DNA of 64,000 bases from Hemileia vastatrix (GCA_030280995.1 JASXTE010000001.1:15161001-15225000); one strand, 5' to 3'. Positions 34,440 to 45,279 are shown, counted from the first letter of the stretch. Notes: generated from the sequence alone by a model not told the origin. Numbers and translations: made by a program.

Positions 34440-35080
34440 GAAAATAGGCCAAGATGTGGTTATGACAGAAAGTTGTCCAATATGTGGTTATGAAAAATTG
34501 AGTAGAAAAATGTTGGATAAGAGGTCAACTTTGACATGTAAAATGTCTAATAATTCAATTATTAGGGGGTATCAATGTTCAGGGATCCGCAATTAGGGAT
34601 CAGAATTTTTTTTTGCCCGGATCCGACATTATTAATTGCAGAAGATTCTTATCCATTAGCCCTGGGGCTAGTGGATAAGGAATGCACAATAATGCATTAT
34701 CCCACTTCTTATACCCCAATTTCCATTCCTAATTCCTGATACCAAACTCATCACATTCATGATTGATTTGTATGCAAGTCACATGGCATATAATTGTAGA
34801 TGTTATGAATGAAAGAAGGCCAAGATGTGGTTATGACAGAAAGTTGTCTGATATGCGGTTATGAAAAATTGAGTAAAAAAATGTCGGATAAGAGGTGAAC
34901 ATTGACACGTAAAGTGTCTAATAACCCAATTATTAGCAAAAATAATTGCCGAAGATAATTGTGGTATGCAGATTATTTTCCGCAATTAATTTAATTGCGG
35001 ATTGGTCAACATTGATACCCCCTATTAAAAAAATAATGGTGGAAGATAATTGGGGTATAAGGATTTTAATCCGCAATTAA
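34440..35080 (-). mobile_element. Family-2 left-end fragment, host of E and of a MITE
   Basis: Minus-strand subterminal sequence (GGTTATTAGACAC-like block, TATCCGACATTTTT-like block, ATAACCACATCTTGG) that normally follows the family-2 left terminus. It is interrupted by the MITE at 34564-35023 and abuts copy E at its far side. At 35081 it is fused head to head with the left end of copy D. Confidence 0.6.
34564..35023. mobile_element. 460 bp MITE made of family-2 ends
   Basis: Bounded by AGGGGGTATCAATGTTCAGG and its counterpart ending TTGATACCCCCT, with ATT on both sides (34561-34563, 35024-35026). One half matches the transposase-side end of copy D (40380-40555), including the CTAGCCC(C/T)GGGGCTAG palindrome. 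The other half matches the trihelix-side end. So it is an internally deleted, mobile derivative of the full element. Confidence 0.85.
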
Positions 35081-35136
35081 ATTAATTGCGGAAAATAATC
35101 TGCATACCCCAATTATCTTCCGCAATTATTTTTGCT
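35027..35136. repeat. Near-perfect palindrome at a head-to-head element junction
   Basis: Arms of about 55 bp read outward from the centre at 35081: CCGCAATTAA on one side and TTAATTGCGG on the other. Both then continue into GGTAT...CCCAATTATCTTCC-type sequence. In intact ends only the inner 21 bp is palindromic and lies about 24 bp inside the terminus; here the terminus is missing and the arm continues into a second left end. Confidence 0.75.
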
Positions 35137-35398
35137 AATAATTGGGTTATTAGACACTTTACGTGTCAATGTTCACCTCTTATCTGACATTTTTATCCTC
35201 AATATTTGATAACCACATCTTGGACAACTTTCTGGATATCCCAGCCTTCTACCTTGCTGCACACTTCCATTCTCATCCCATCCTGTTCATTCTATCCGCT
35301 CAGAATTTCTCCCCATTTCATCTATTTGATTCTGCTCCTTTTCATCTCGCTATCTCATCTGCTTGTTTCTGCTCCTTTTCATCTTCATTTATAATAAC

Positions 35399-36800
35399 AT
35401 GCCTCGTCATCCTAGATCTTCTCAAAGGCAGCCATCACCCAGTTGTTCTTCAATTCCCACTACTTCCTCTTTCCCCCGCTCAGCTGAGAAATCAAAGACC
35501 GTTCAATTAAAAAAAGATGAACATCTCATTCTTATCAACTGGCTGAAAACCAAATCTAACTATGATTCTTGTTTTGGTACTGAGTATGCCACTAAAGTAG
35601 GACAGCCCCCCGCATCAAAAGTTAATGGCTATCTTCTAATGGCAAATGAATTACGGAATAAGACCAAGGGAAGGATTGATCTTTTGCCTAAACAGATGTC
35701 TGAACGATTCAAGCATTACCGAGCAAAATACAAGAAGGGAAAGGCTCTTTCATCTTCCACTAGTTTTGGGGTTACCGACAACGATATAACTAAGGGCATA
35801 AAATCCATAGACGATAAATTTGAAACTTTATGTCCTTACTTTAAAGAGATGGATGCAATTTTTGGAGAGCGAGCTGATGTTAATCCTGTAAACATGTTGG
35901 ATGGTGAAGATCCTATCTCCAAACATGATGTCAAAGCAAATCTTTTCCCATCCTCTTCCTCCACTCAAGACTCCCCTCTTCTAAATTCTACAAATCTAGA
36001 TAGCTTTGCTATTGATTCTATTGGTGATTTAACCCAACCCAATCTAACTCAGGTCTGTTTTTTTTTCTTTTATCTTATCAATACTTTTTTTTATTTACTT
36101 AGATTTTCTTATTTCTTAAAAGGCTGATGAACAAGCCCAGGACCCACTATCAACTGAGTCTGAAGCTAGTGACAATGATGAGGAGGAAAATATGACCTTG
36201 AACAAGAAGCGTAGGGCTTCAAGTAGTCTAAATTTCCACTCACAAAGAAGACGAAAAAGTGATACTTCATCACAAACCCCTTTTTCTTCAATGGAACAGT
36301 TTTTAGAGAAACGTGATGCTGGTAAGTGATATCATACCTATTAATACTTTACTCTGCTTTTCTTCTACTTATTGTTAACATTGCTTATCACTCTAGAACA
36401 AGTAGAAGCTGCTAAAGAGACTCTAAAGTTTGAAAAGCAAAAATATGAGCTCTCTTTAAGGAGGGATGATAGGCTACAAGATTTGAAAGAGAGGAAGTAG
36501 GAGCTCTCTTTACGGAAGGATGATCGGGCCCAAGATTTGGAGGAGAGGAAGTACCAGCTCTCTTTACGGAAGGATGATTGGGCCCAAGATTTGGAGGAGA
36601 AGAAGTTTGAGTTAACTCTAAGTATTGAAAAAACAAAAAAAGAGGAGAAAACACTTGAACATCAAAACCTATTAGAGCAGATGAAATATAAGTTTGATCA
36701 TGAAGAAAATTCCAAAAAGAAAGATTTCTTGATAGAATGTGTTAAAGCTAATAAATCTGTTGAGGAAATTGAACGTTTAAAGAAATTGTTGGATGACTAG
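35399..36800 (+). pseudogene. Trihelix/Myb-like DNA-binding protein of a PIF-like transposon
   Basis: Three exons: 35399-36052, 36123-36321, 36397-36800, with GT-AG introns (CAG|GTCTG; GCTG|GTAAGT) and consistent phases. The start MPRHPRSSQRQP is shared with copy E. Residues about 35-165 form a trihelix-type domain: KKDEHLILINWL..., NYDSCFGTE, KVNGYLLMANEL, LLPKQMSERFKHY and a SIDDKFETLCPYFKEMDAIFG helix. Exon 2 has a nuclear-signal-like RRRK. Exon 3 is a coiled coil with three 19-residue repeats (ELSLRKDDRAQDLEE). One in-frame TAG at 36498-36500 interrupts the second repeat, where the sibling repeat reads TAC. PIF/Harbinger elements use such a protein to bring the transposase to DNA. One substitution separates it from an open gene. 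Confidence 0.7.
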
Positions 36801-36935
36801 TTTGTTTTATTTCTCTCACACTTCAACTGTTCATATTTATTTGTACATAAAATTTCCAATAATTTCCTTTATTTCATTACTCTCCCACTTTTTTTAAATA
36901 AAATTTTCATGTCTCCTTTGAAAATTTGAAGATCC

Positions 36936-37345
36936 CCCACCCCTGGATTTTTTTGAAGTAAGGGGTGGGTATCACAAAAATTCTTTCATATCATGAATCT
37001 TGAAAGTCTTATATGAAAATTTGGCTTTACTACCTCCTGCATTTTACTGGTATCCCAAAAATTCTTACATGTCAAGAATTTCACAAGTCTTAAAAGAAAT
37101 TTTGGCAAAACCCCCCATGAATTTTATTGAAGTAAGGGATGGGTATCACCAAAAAATTTTCACCAAAATATTTACAAGTCAAAAAAATTCTATATCTGTT
37201 TTAAAAAATTGGCAATACTCTCCCCTGCATTTTATTGAAGCAAGGGGTGGGTATCACCAAAATTTTTCTAAGTCATCAATTTCACATGTCAGATTTGAAA
37301 ATTTGGCAATACCCCCCCCCCTGCATTTTATTGAAGTAAGGGGTG
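36936..37345. repeat. Tandem repeat array, about five units
   Basis: Units of about 95-110 bp: CTGCATTTTATTGAAGTAAGG, GGTGGGTATCACCAAAATT, a variable core, then AAATTTGGCAATACCCCC. It lies between the convergent 3' ends of the trihelix gene and the oxygenase. The same unit occurs twice in copies A, B, I and E, always at gene ends. Confidence 0.75.
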
Positions 37346-37692
37346 GAAGTCATCTAAATTTAATATAATTACATAAATTATTAAATAAATATCTAATATA
37401 TATCAATTTCCCTAGTTTATAGTGATGATGATTCCTCAAGCCAAAATGCAGACCAAGTCTAAAAACAAAAGTTTGGGACTTTCTACAGGTATAGGCAAGA
37501 GGAACCTCACGAATCAAACAAATAAATGTTATCATGATTACCTGTTATACAACCAAAGGTCGATGGCTCATCACATTACTTGAGAAAATTGATATATAAA
37601 AAATATTTATTAAAAATTTATGAAAAAATATAAAATTTTCGATGACAACTCTAATCCCCATACTTTTTGGATCTAGAAAAAGTTTTTTTAAA

Positions 37693-38296
37693 TCAAATAA
37701 CTTTACCTTCTTTCTTTACCTTATTGATTCTTTGTATCAACTTATTACTGATTTGAAATGAGCAACCAAAATGTGTGAAATCTTGACAGGATTCCAAACC
37801 AGGAGGAGCTTTGGTCGTTTGATGATTATCCTGAGAAGAATTCCAAATAGTTTCGATGATACCATTTCCCAAACCAAAATCAATGATGCACCGGTGGTCT
37901 GGAAAATATAAACCATGTCCTTTGATTTTAGCTGGAGATGGTATTGGGTGGCCAGTTATCGGATTGATATATGAGAATATTCCAAAAGTAAGAAAATTGG
38001 CATCATTCCTATCGATATGAATCCTATTGTGGAATCCAGAATGAGTGATAATAACATTAGAAAATAAAAGATATTTGTGGCTGATATCTTCCCATTTGGA
38101 GTCACACCAATTCGGTATTCCAACTTTGGTTGCAAGTTCATGATTTTCTTCAAATGCTTTATTACAGAGCTTTTTGAGTCGAAAAGCAAGAAAAGAGTCA
38201 AAGGAAGGTAGAGTGTCCCATAAGCGAAAATCTTCATTTTTTTGAGCTTTAGTGATATTCTTGACCAACGAATATATGCCTATATAATTGAAATGC
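37693..38296 (-). CDS. Tet-like 2OG-Fe(II) oxygenase exon, stop-free
   Basis: About 200 residues open after a CTAG acceptor (38297). Landmarks: LWDTLPSFDSFLAFRLKKLC, VGIPNWCDSKWEDIS, SGFHNRIHIDRNDANFLTFG with the Fe(II) HxD pair, INPITGHPIPSPAK, GLYFPDHRCIIDFG, a tryptophan strand, distal His in DNHQTTKAP, and DFTHFGCSFQI. The order GFxNxxHxD...TG...G-x-F...iDF...H-x-T is that of the Tet/JBP-like family expanded in rust fungi. Known relatives oxidise 5-methylcytosine or thymine in DNA; substrate here is unknown. No ATG is in frame, so upstream exon(s) are needed. The three family-1 copies have two shared stops that this one lacks. Adjacent to a transposase on the same strand. Confidence 0.7.
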
Positions 38297-39525
38297 CTAG
38301 ATAATAATCATATAAGAGTTTCAGAATCCTTATCCTCTAAATATGCAATATAAAAATGTGAAATAAGACAAGTGAAATTTGGAAAAAAGGCTCAACTTCA
38401 AAAGTCAAAATCTCAGCAACCACTGAACCTAATTCAAACTTGTTTGTGGGAAATGAAAGATATGCTTTAGTAGAATCTTCAGTTAAAGGACATGTGATTT
38501 AAATAAACCTAACCCTAATTTGTTACATAAAAAAATGAAATAAAAATTTAAATTGGGAAAAAAAAGGCTCAACTTTAACGGTCAATATCTCAGCAACCAC
38601 TGAATCAAATTCAAATCTGTTTGCAGGAAATGAAAGGTAGCCTTCAGGAGAATCTTCAGTAAAAAGAACATTAGATTTGAATAAAACTAACCCTAATTCC
38701 GAGTCTGATTTTCAAAATTTTACAAAAACTTGAAAAGTGGTAATGAAGATGAGATCAAAAGGAGTTTTAGAAGTTCACTGTTATCCAGATAAGAGTCATA
38801 CATATATTTAAGTATGAAGTTTTCATAGAAGGAATGAGATATCATATAGGCATGAAAAAAAGGAGATGAAACTTACCTTGATTGAAAAGTAGGAAAAATA
38901 GAGTGAGAAAGATTGATGTTGGAATTGTGGGGAAATTGAATATGGAGTAAGTGAAATGCATAAAGAATGTGCAATGTATGTGTTTCAATGAAATGGAGCC
39001 AAAAAAAAGTGAAATAAGGGAAAGGGGGGATAATGACAATGCCAAGGAGGGATGAAGAGTAGGGTGATGGAGCTAAAAAATAAAGTAAAGAGGGAGAGAA
39101 AAAAAAGGTTAATTATACCATTGAAATCCAAAATAACCACTTACAAAAAAAATTTAGATAAAAAAAATAAAATAAACAGAAAAAAACAAAAAAAATTATA
39201 ATTAGTAATCAAAAAATCAAAAAAAAAGAATAAAATGACTTACCTGGAGAGATGAGATGACAAAATGAATGAAACCAAATTGTTTGAGGGATGTTGGAGG
39301 AGAATAGGAAAAGGATATGAGGGATGAATGAAAAAAAAATCACTGACAAAATATGCAATTTCAGAAAATATGCGATTTCATGTTGAGCTGGTGAAAGAAA
39401 ACCAATGAGCCATCCAAAAAAAAAGATATTCACCGTAAATTCAAAAAAAAAAATGAATATGCAACAAACCAAAATACAAAACCAAGTGATTAAAGTACAC
39501 AAAGAGGACATTTGGAAAGTATGAA
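38297..39525 (-). other. Oxygenase leader region with intron-like signals
   Basis: Matches the leader of family-1 copies. On the minus strand it has a CCAG|GTAAGT donor near 39245, a TTTTTTAG|CTCCATCACC acceptor near 39075, and a second CAAG|GTAAGT donor near 38880. It also has the duplicated about 185 bp unit (AATTAGGGTTAGG ... GTGGTTGCTGAGAT) at about 38370-38705. Probably a 5' untranslated or N-terminal exon region. Family-1 homology ends near 39525. Confidence 0.5.
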
Positions 39526-39542
39526 AACATAAAAATTAAAAA

Positions 39543-40226
39543 TTAAAAGGGTGAAGAGAAATGTTGGAGAGTAATTGCAGGCTTTTGACTCAAAGGGATG
39601 GTTGTGCCATCAACAAAACCTACACAGCCAGGGAAACCTTCAGCTTGCATTACTTGAGAGGATTCAAGTCGCTGTTCTGGAGTTGGCCAAGCAAGAGTTT
39701 GAGACTTGAGGGAAAGGATAGCAATCATACAGCGCTTGGTGTATAATATCACGGTACCATATCCTATGTTAAAGAGATTATCCAAACGTCTTGCGGCAGC
39801 ACCATTTCCATTTGAGCCAAAGCGACATAGAGCAACAGCAAGTTGGATGGCAGGATTACGCTGTTTGTTATGAGAATTGTTATGGAAGATAGGATGATCG
39901 GAGATGAGTTGATAAAGTTTGAAGAAAGAATCGGGAGAAGTTCTAAAAAGTTGTGTGAAGTTTAAATGAGGAATGTTGAGAATGGAGGCCAGATCATATC
40001 GGGGATCATGATAAAGATTTGGCCCCCTGGTGATGATGTAACGCTTTTTGGAAAGAAAACACATATAAGCTAAAGCATCTTCCAAATCAGAGTCAGATTT
40101 ATAGTAAAGAACTAAAAGAAAAGTAATAGCATTCATTGTTGAGTGAAGTAGCTTCCTAGTAGAGAGGTGTTTCATTGTTGCCGGTGGAAGGGTTATGTGA
40201 TGAGGGAAGTGGGAATTCACCGCCAA
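39543..40226 (-). pseudogene. Harbinger-like transposase, N-terminal half (family 2)
   Basis: A 227-residue open frame without stops. Contents: serine-aspartate stretch (YKSDSDLEDAL), FLSKKRYIITRG, FTQLFRTSPDSFFKLYQLI, the NPAIQLAVALCRFGSNGNGAAARRL helix-turn-helix-like region, GYGTVILYTKRCMIAILSLKSQTLAW, and QAEGFPGCVGFVDGTTIPLSQKPA with the first catalytic Asp of the Harbinger DDE domain. Homology to transposase stops at QKPA, and the last 10 codons are unrelated. The rest of the nuclease is missing, so the protein could bind DNA but not cut. Where the family-1 copies have TAA after AINSL this one has Lys. The start may be the first ATG or a Met 17 codons on. Confidence 0.75.
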
Positions 40227-40379
40227 ATGTGCAGTTGGGGTGTGTAGATAGAAAAAAAACTTAAGTGTTCGCCACCAAAATTAAGTAGCATAGAGTGAGG
40301 AAATACTTAAGGATGGCATCAGCAATTATAAGTCATGTGACTTTCTTAAAAATCCATCATGGATGAGAAGAGTTTGGGA

Positions 40380-40555
40380 TCAGGAATTAGGAATGGAAAT
40401 TGGGGTATAAGAGGCGGGATAATGCATTATCGTGGATTTCTTATCCACTAGCCCTGGGGCTAGTGGATAAGAATCTTCCGCAATTAATAATGTCTGATCC
40501 CGGGAAAAAAAATTCCTGATCCCTAATTGCGGATCCCTGAACATTGATACCCCCT
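40380..40555 (-). repeat. Right terminus of family 2 with subterminal palindromes
   Basis: The terminus on the minus strand reads AGGGGGTATCAATGTTCAGG. Inside it are ATCCGCAATTAGGGATC, a TTCCCGGGATC block and the palindrome around CTAGCCCTGGGGCTAG with flanking CTTATCCAC/GTGGATAAG arms. These are likely transposase or partner-protein binding sites. The MITE at 34564 has the same end. Confidence 0.7.
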
Positions 40556-40558
40556 ATT

Positions 40559-41373
40559 AAGTGTACATGCTCCAAGGACCATCATTACCCCATATTTTAC
40601 TTTTTTCTTAGGTTGGAATTCTTTCTAGTGCCTTTTTTTTCACTATTTTTTTGATTGGAAGTTGATGCAAGCTTTAAAAGACAGTGTTTTTTAGTTCTAA
40701 AGCTTGTATTTTGTGATGAGGAGTTTCATTTGACGGACTGCATTGTCTCTTCAACGCAGAGCCTTAAAATCATTAATGAGACAATTGTCCAAGGTAGGCC
40801 ATATACTTGAGGTACGAGAACTTTAGTGAGCTCCCTTCTTGATAGTCCAACCATCTGTGTTTTTACACCATTTTGAAGTCTTCGCTGCTGTCAATAGGTC
40901 CTGAAATCTCCTAGCCTCAAAAATTGGATGAAAGTAAGAGGAAAACAAAACAAAAAAATGACACGGTTCTCTTATTTCACAGAAAAACAAAAGAGTATTC
41001 AAAGAAAAAAAAATGGAATTAAGGTAAGTTGTTTGAGCAATGAAGTTGAAAAATGTAGTGGACAAAGAGTTTGACGTCAAATTAATTGCATTGTCATTTT
41101 TACAGACAAAAAGAGGGCCGTAAAGGCTACTTTAAAAGCACTAGATACTAGACTGTGGCTGCAGCTCTCGTTAGTTAGCTGTAAATAAGAACAAGGGGAT
41201 AAAAAATAAATTATAAGAGCAAGTGAAGTTCAAACATTGCTTGAGTTGTTGGGCTTCCAAACTAATTCTCAACAGATTATTTTGTGTTGGGTTCACTGGA
41301 CCATCTAACAGAGGAATATTGAATACGGCATCCTCCATTCACCTCCTTTCTCATCCTGCCCTCACTTGGAGCA
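40559..41373. other. Upstream region of the synthetase gene
   Basis: No gene recognised. A short frame at 40823-41080 (-) has no landmarks. The last 150 bp before the ATG at 41374 include the pyrimidine-rich CATCCTCCATTCACCTCC, which would fit a 5' leader. No clear TATA box. Confidence 0.4.
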
Positions 41374-43654
41374 ATGAGCCACTCAAACAACGATCAACTC
41401 CAGCTCACTATCTTGAATTTGCTGGCCGAGTCTGATGTTTTTGATTCTCGCCAATTTCTCCAAAAATATGATCAGCAAACGATCAAAGGTGCTCTCGATA
41501 GCTTAACTGGAAAACAGGTGTCTCTTGATAATTGTCCTCTTTCATGCTGGCTATCTAATTTATGAATTGATTTCTTTAAACATCAGATGATCATCTACAA
41601 TACCCATGTCTCCGAACCTTTGGTCCTAACTGAGGAAGGATCTTTGATTGCCCTTAATTCTAGTCACGAATTCCGTGTCTGGGATGCTCTCTCTAAAGGC
41701 CCTTGCTCCCTCATTGATCTTGAAAATAAAATTGGAAAAGATTTCGCAAAAGTTGGTCAAAATAAAGCATTCAGAAACAAATGGATTTCTAAGCGCCCAG
41801 ATGGTTTCTTTCAGCAAACTGTGTGTTGGCTCTTTTGGATTCTCTTACCTTGCAAAACTCATCTGGCGAAATTAACCCAGCGCTATGTTTTCTTTCCTTG
41901 CAGGCCACTGCAGATCAAGTGATTGACCAGGCTAAAATAGACCTTGTTGAAATACAGAAATCTGGTACTTTGGCCTCAGATGATAAAAATGGCTCTCGGC
42001 TTGCAGATTATCGGAAACGCAAACTTTGTGAGAAAAAGTAGAGCACTTGGTTTTTGACCCCACCAAAAATCAGGTTTTTTTCCGTTGCTAATAAATTCAT
42101 CTAAACTTATGATTTAGAAAATTTGTACATTTTACTGTGGAAAAAGGCCCTAATTTCTCTTTGAACATCGAGAAAACAGAGACCGATCTCACGGCTGAGC
42201 TCCTGTCCTCGTATGTTAAAATGTTGAACCTTGTGATCAAGTCCTATCTCTCATAATAAATGTTTTTGCCTCCTTGACCCATTTAGGGGTGCTTGGAAAA
42301 CAGCTACTTTCAAACCTTACAATTTTAATGCCGAAGGAGCTCCTCCAAGCGTCGGAGCCTTGCATCCTCTTATGAAAGTTCGGGAAGAATTTCGCAACAT
42401 CTTTTTTGAAATGGGGTATGCTGCTTTTTTCTTTTGATCAATCATGAACCTTTCTCATTCCGTTGGTTTAGGTTCACTGAAATGCCAACCGATAAATATG
42501 TTGAATCTTCTTTTTGGTGCTTCGATTCACTTTTTGTCCCTCAGCAGCATCCTGCAAGGGAGTCACAAGATACCTTCTATTTAAAAGGTCTAACAATTGC
42601 TTGTTTTGAGATGAAATTATTGTTTCAATTAGTCATTCTCATTATTTATCTGTTTTCACTTTTCCTTTTGGTCAAACCAATTATATCCTTAGATCCTGCT
42701 GGATCAACCGACTTCCCTCCAGAATATTACCGACGAGTCAAAGAAATTCATGAAACTGGAGGTTTCGGCTCCATTGGCTACCGGACGCCCTTTCAAGAGG
42801 CTGAAACAGCAAAGCTTTTATTGAGAACACATACTACATCGGTCTCCGCCAATATGTTATATCAGCTCGCCAACCGATTAGATGGCCGGCCCTTCCAACC
42901 AAGTAAACTTTTCAGTATTGATCGTGTTTTTCGCAATGAGGCTGTGGATGCTACACACTTGGCTGAATTTCATCAAGTTGAAGGTGTAGTAGCTGATTAT
43001 AACCTTACATTGGGGGATTTGATTGGTAAATCCTTTTTTATTTTAATTTTTACTTATCAAGTAGATCACTTAAATTGATGTTTTGCTTACTCCATCTATT
43101 TGGGATAAGGTTTTATGGAAGTTTTTTTTGCTAAGATGGGTATCAAAGAAATTCGAGTCAAGCCAACTTATAATCCGTACACTGGTTGGTCATAGCCTGG
43201 TTTACTTCTTGTCGGTTGTATTAAATTATAACTCATTGGTTAACTTGGTGGGCAATAGAGCCATCAATGGAAATCTATTCATGGCATGAAGGTTTGGGAA
43301 AGTGGGTTGAAGTTGGGAATTCCGGAATGTTTAGACCTGAAATGTTGGGTGAGTTTTCGATTGGTTCATTGCTTTCTTTGCATTTGAATTATTAATATGA
43401 ACGCGTGGCGCAATGATAAATAGAACCTATGGGCCTACCTCCGGATGTCCGAGTGTTAGGATGGGGATTATCTCTGGAGAGGCCTACGATGATCAAGCGA
43501 GTCTATTCTTTTGATTGTTGTCCAAAATATTGAAGACTAACATATAAATGTACATGCTAAACCTAAAAGATACGGTATCTCAAATATTCGAGAGTTGTTA
43601 GGTCATAAGGTTTCACTAGAAAGTGTTGAAAATGCAGCTGCTGTCAGATTTTGA
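41374..43654 (+). CDS. FRS2: Phenylalanyl-tRNA synthetase alpha subunit, cytoplasmic
   Basis: Eleven exons: 41374-41517, 41587-41820, 41904-42037, 42118-42210, 42287-42415, 42472-42587, 42693-43025, 43110-43184, 43259-43348, 43424-43496, 43570-43654. Phases agree throughout, giving 501 residues, near the usual 500-510 of eukaryotic alpha subunits. The N-terminus (about 1-130) has the winged-helix-like repeats (FRNKWISKR). The catalytic core shows [67 protein letters not shown], class II motif 2 in [22 protein letters not shown] (about 355-376), and motif 3 in [15 protein letters not shown]. It charges tRNA-Phe as a heterotetramer with the beta subunit. Intron 10 starts GC (AA|GCGAGT) rather than GT. 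No damage seen. Confidence 0.95.
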
Positions 43655-44758
43655 CTCTCTCTTCCCAGCTTTTGGCTCGAGAATAAGATAGTTAATCATG
43701 GAACAAACGAGAGGCCAAGATTACTCCCCCGCCTTTAAATGTTGATAGAAATGATTAAATATGATAATTAGATTCATTGATAATTCACTTGCAAAAATAT
43801 CCTTAGTAAAAAGACTAAACTAAGCATGTCTCTTATATCTCTTAAAAGTTTGAAGTTTTTATTTTCAGAGATGCAGGCCTCCATCTATAAATTATATTGA
43901 TAAAAATCTAATCAAGATAAAAATAGCTAAGAAATATATGTGGTAAGGGAAGTAACACTTTGATGCGGAGCTTCCAAATAAATTCTTTCTTTCAGAAAGT
44001 AAGGTTCAATAACCTGATACAATGTGAAATTCGCTGAGAATTTCGCATGAATTCACACTTCCATATTTTGATAATCTTCCTCAGGCTTGATCTGAAACCC
44101 AAACTAGCTAATCAATTATTTTTTTTATTTTTTTGGGAATATTCATCAACAATACACCATTTCACAATTTTCTTTCCATAGTTGCTTGCTATGGTATTTT
44201 GTGACTGAAGTGTTGTTCTATAACTCTCAATTCCTAGTATTGTAAATATATATTTATGGTCACCAGAAAACCTTCTTACGTTGGAATATAAAATTGGTAG
44301 AGGTGAGCAATTAAATTCTATGTACGTCAGCCCTTATTTAAATTTATAAGCCAAAGTTAGTCTCTTAATTGTAGATGATATATTTTAAGAGTTTAGTAAC
44401 TCTGTCTTCTCAAATGCATTTCTATTTTCTCTTAGATAAACGCAACTAAAAGTGTTAAAAGCAACACTTATATAAAAGACACAAATTTCAACTCAAAAAT
44501 ATCCCTTTGTCCAAGGCAAAATGGAATTTCCCCCAAACACATAAAATACATATGCTTGGCATAACACAAAGTAACACATCATTACCAACTTGTTTTATAT
44601 AAGGTCTTTATAAAGTAAATGCACTAAAGTGAATTATTGGGCAAAAAAGGTTTTTTCACTGAGTGATGATAACATGATTAGGAACAAAAAATTAAAAAAA
44701 TTCCAGGTTAAATTTATATTTAAGGGCTCACCTAATGCCCCATAATGAGGCAAAAACT
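43655..44758. other. Spacer between the synthetase and the secreted-protein gene
   Basis: About 1.1 kb of AT-rich sequence between two convergent genes, so it should hold both 3' ends. Nothing recognisable. AATAAA-type signals are too frequent in this composition to assign. Confidence 0.45.
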
Positions 44759-45229
44759 CTAATTACAGGGTCCACCTTTGCCTGGGTTTGATTTGGGATC
44801 ATGAGGTGTGCGACAGATGGCTAAACATCCGCTTCTAGCAAGAGTCTCGGATCCTATTCCTCTACCTGAAGGACGTGTGATGAAGCCCAAATTCTTCAAA
44901 CATGATTTTATGCACTTCTTTTCAACCTCGCGTTGAATTTCCTCTGGAGTTTCGGGGCGAGGAGGTTTGTGATGGTGAACATGAAGTCCACCTCGTTTTT
45001 TCAAAGCAGAAGGGTCAAATTCATCTTCTACCAATGAGCGCTTCACTTTATTGCTCTCGATACATCCGTCACGAAATTTTATTACGCAACTTTGAGCAAA
45101 AAATTTAGCCTTCGAAAGATCTTCACAACATTTTTCGACATTTCCAGGACAATGTTTCAATTTCTTAGCGCTAAGAATACTGAAGATGAAAGCAAAGCCA
45201 AAAAAAGCGCAAAAGTATACGTTTTTCAT
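44759..45229 (-). CDS. Small cysteine-rich secreted protein, candidate effector
   Basis: A single-exon frame of 156 residues from an ATG. Residues 1-21 look like a signal peptide (basic start, then FCAFFGFAFIFSILSA). The mature part has ten cysteines (27, 34, 35, 48, 56, 106, 110, 135, 139, 155), an even number suited to disulfides, with two C-x3-C pairs. Two dibasic sites, KR at 63-64 and KKR at 77-79, bracket an acidic segment and would suit Kex2 cleavage into two cysteine-bearing chains. HVHHH (83-87) and PPRPETPEE form a polar linker. I recognise no known family. Secreted, small, cysteine-rich and next to transposons is the profile of rust effector candidates; that role is inference. Codon-clean frame, no stops. 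Confidence 0.75.
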   Translation of the reverse strand: MKNVYFCAFFGFAFIFSILSAKKLKHCPGNVEKCCEDLSKAKFFAQSCVIKFRDGCIESNKVKRSLVEDEFDPSALKKRGGLHVHHHKPPRPETPEEIQREVEKKCIKSCLKNLGFITRPSGRGIGSETLARSGCLAICRTPHDPKSNPGKGGPCN

Positions 45230-45279
45230 AACAGAAATTTGATGAGTTTTACGGTTAAGAAATCTTGTATCTATTGTAT

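Larger units (their letters stand above)
35082..40555 (+). mobile_element. Family-2 composite DNA transposon, copy D
   Basis: In order: left subterminal sequence without its terminus, trihelix gene (+), tandem repeat array, oxygenase exon (-) with its leader (-), transposase N-terminal half (-), right subterminal sequence, terminus ending ATTGATACCCCCT at 40555 and flank ATT (40556-40558). The oxygenase block is shared with family 1 but breaks off at about 39525, about 200 bp before a family-1 terminus would appear. The genes are the least damaged of their kind in the window. Confidence 0.7.
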
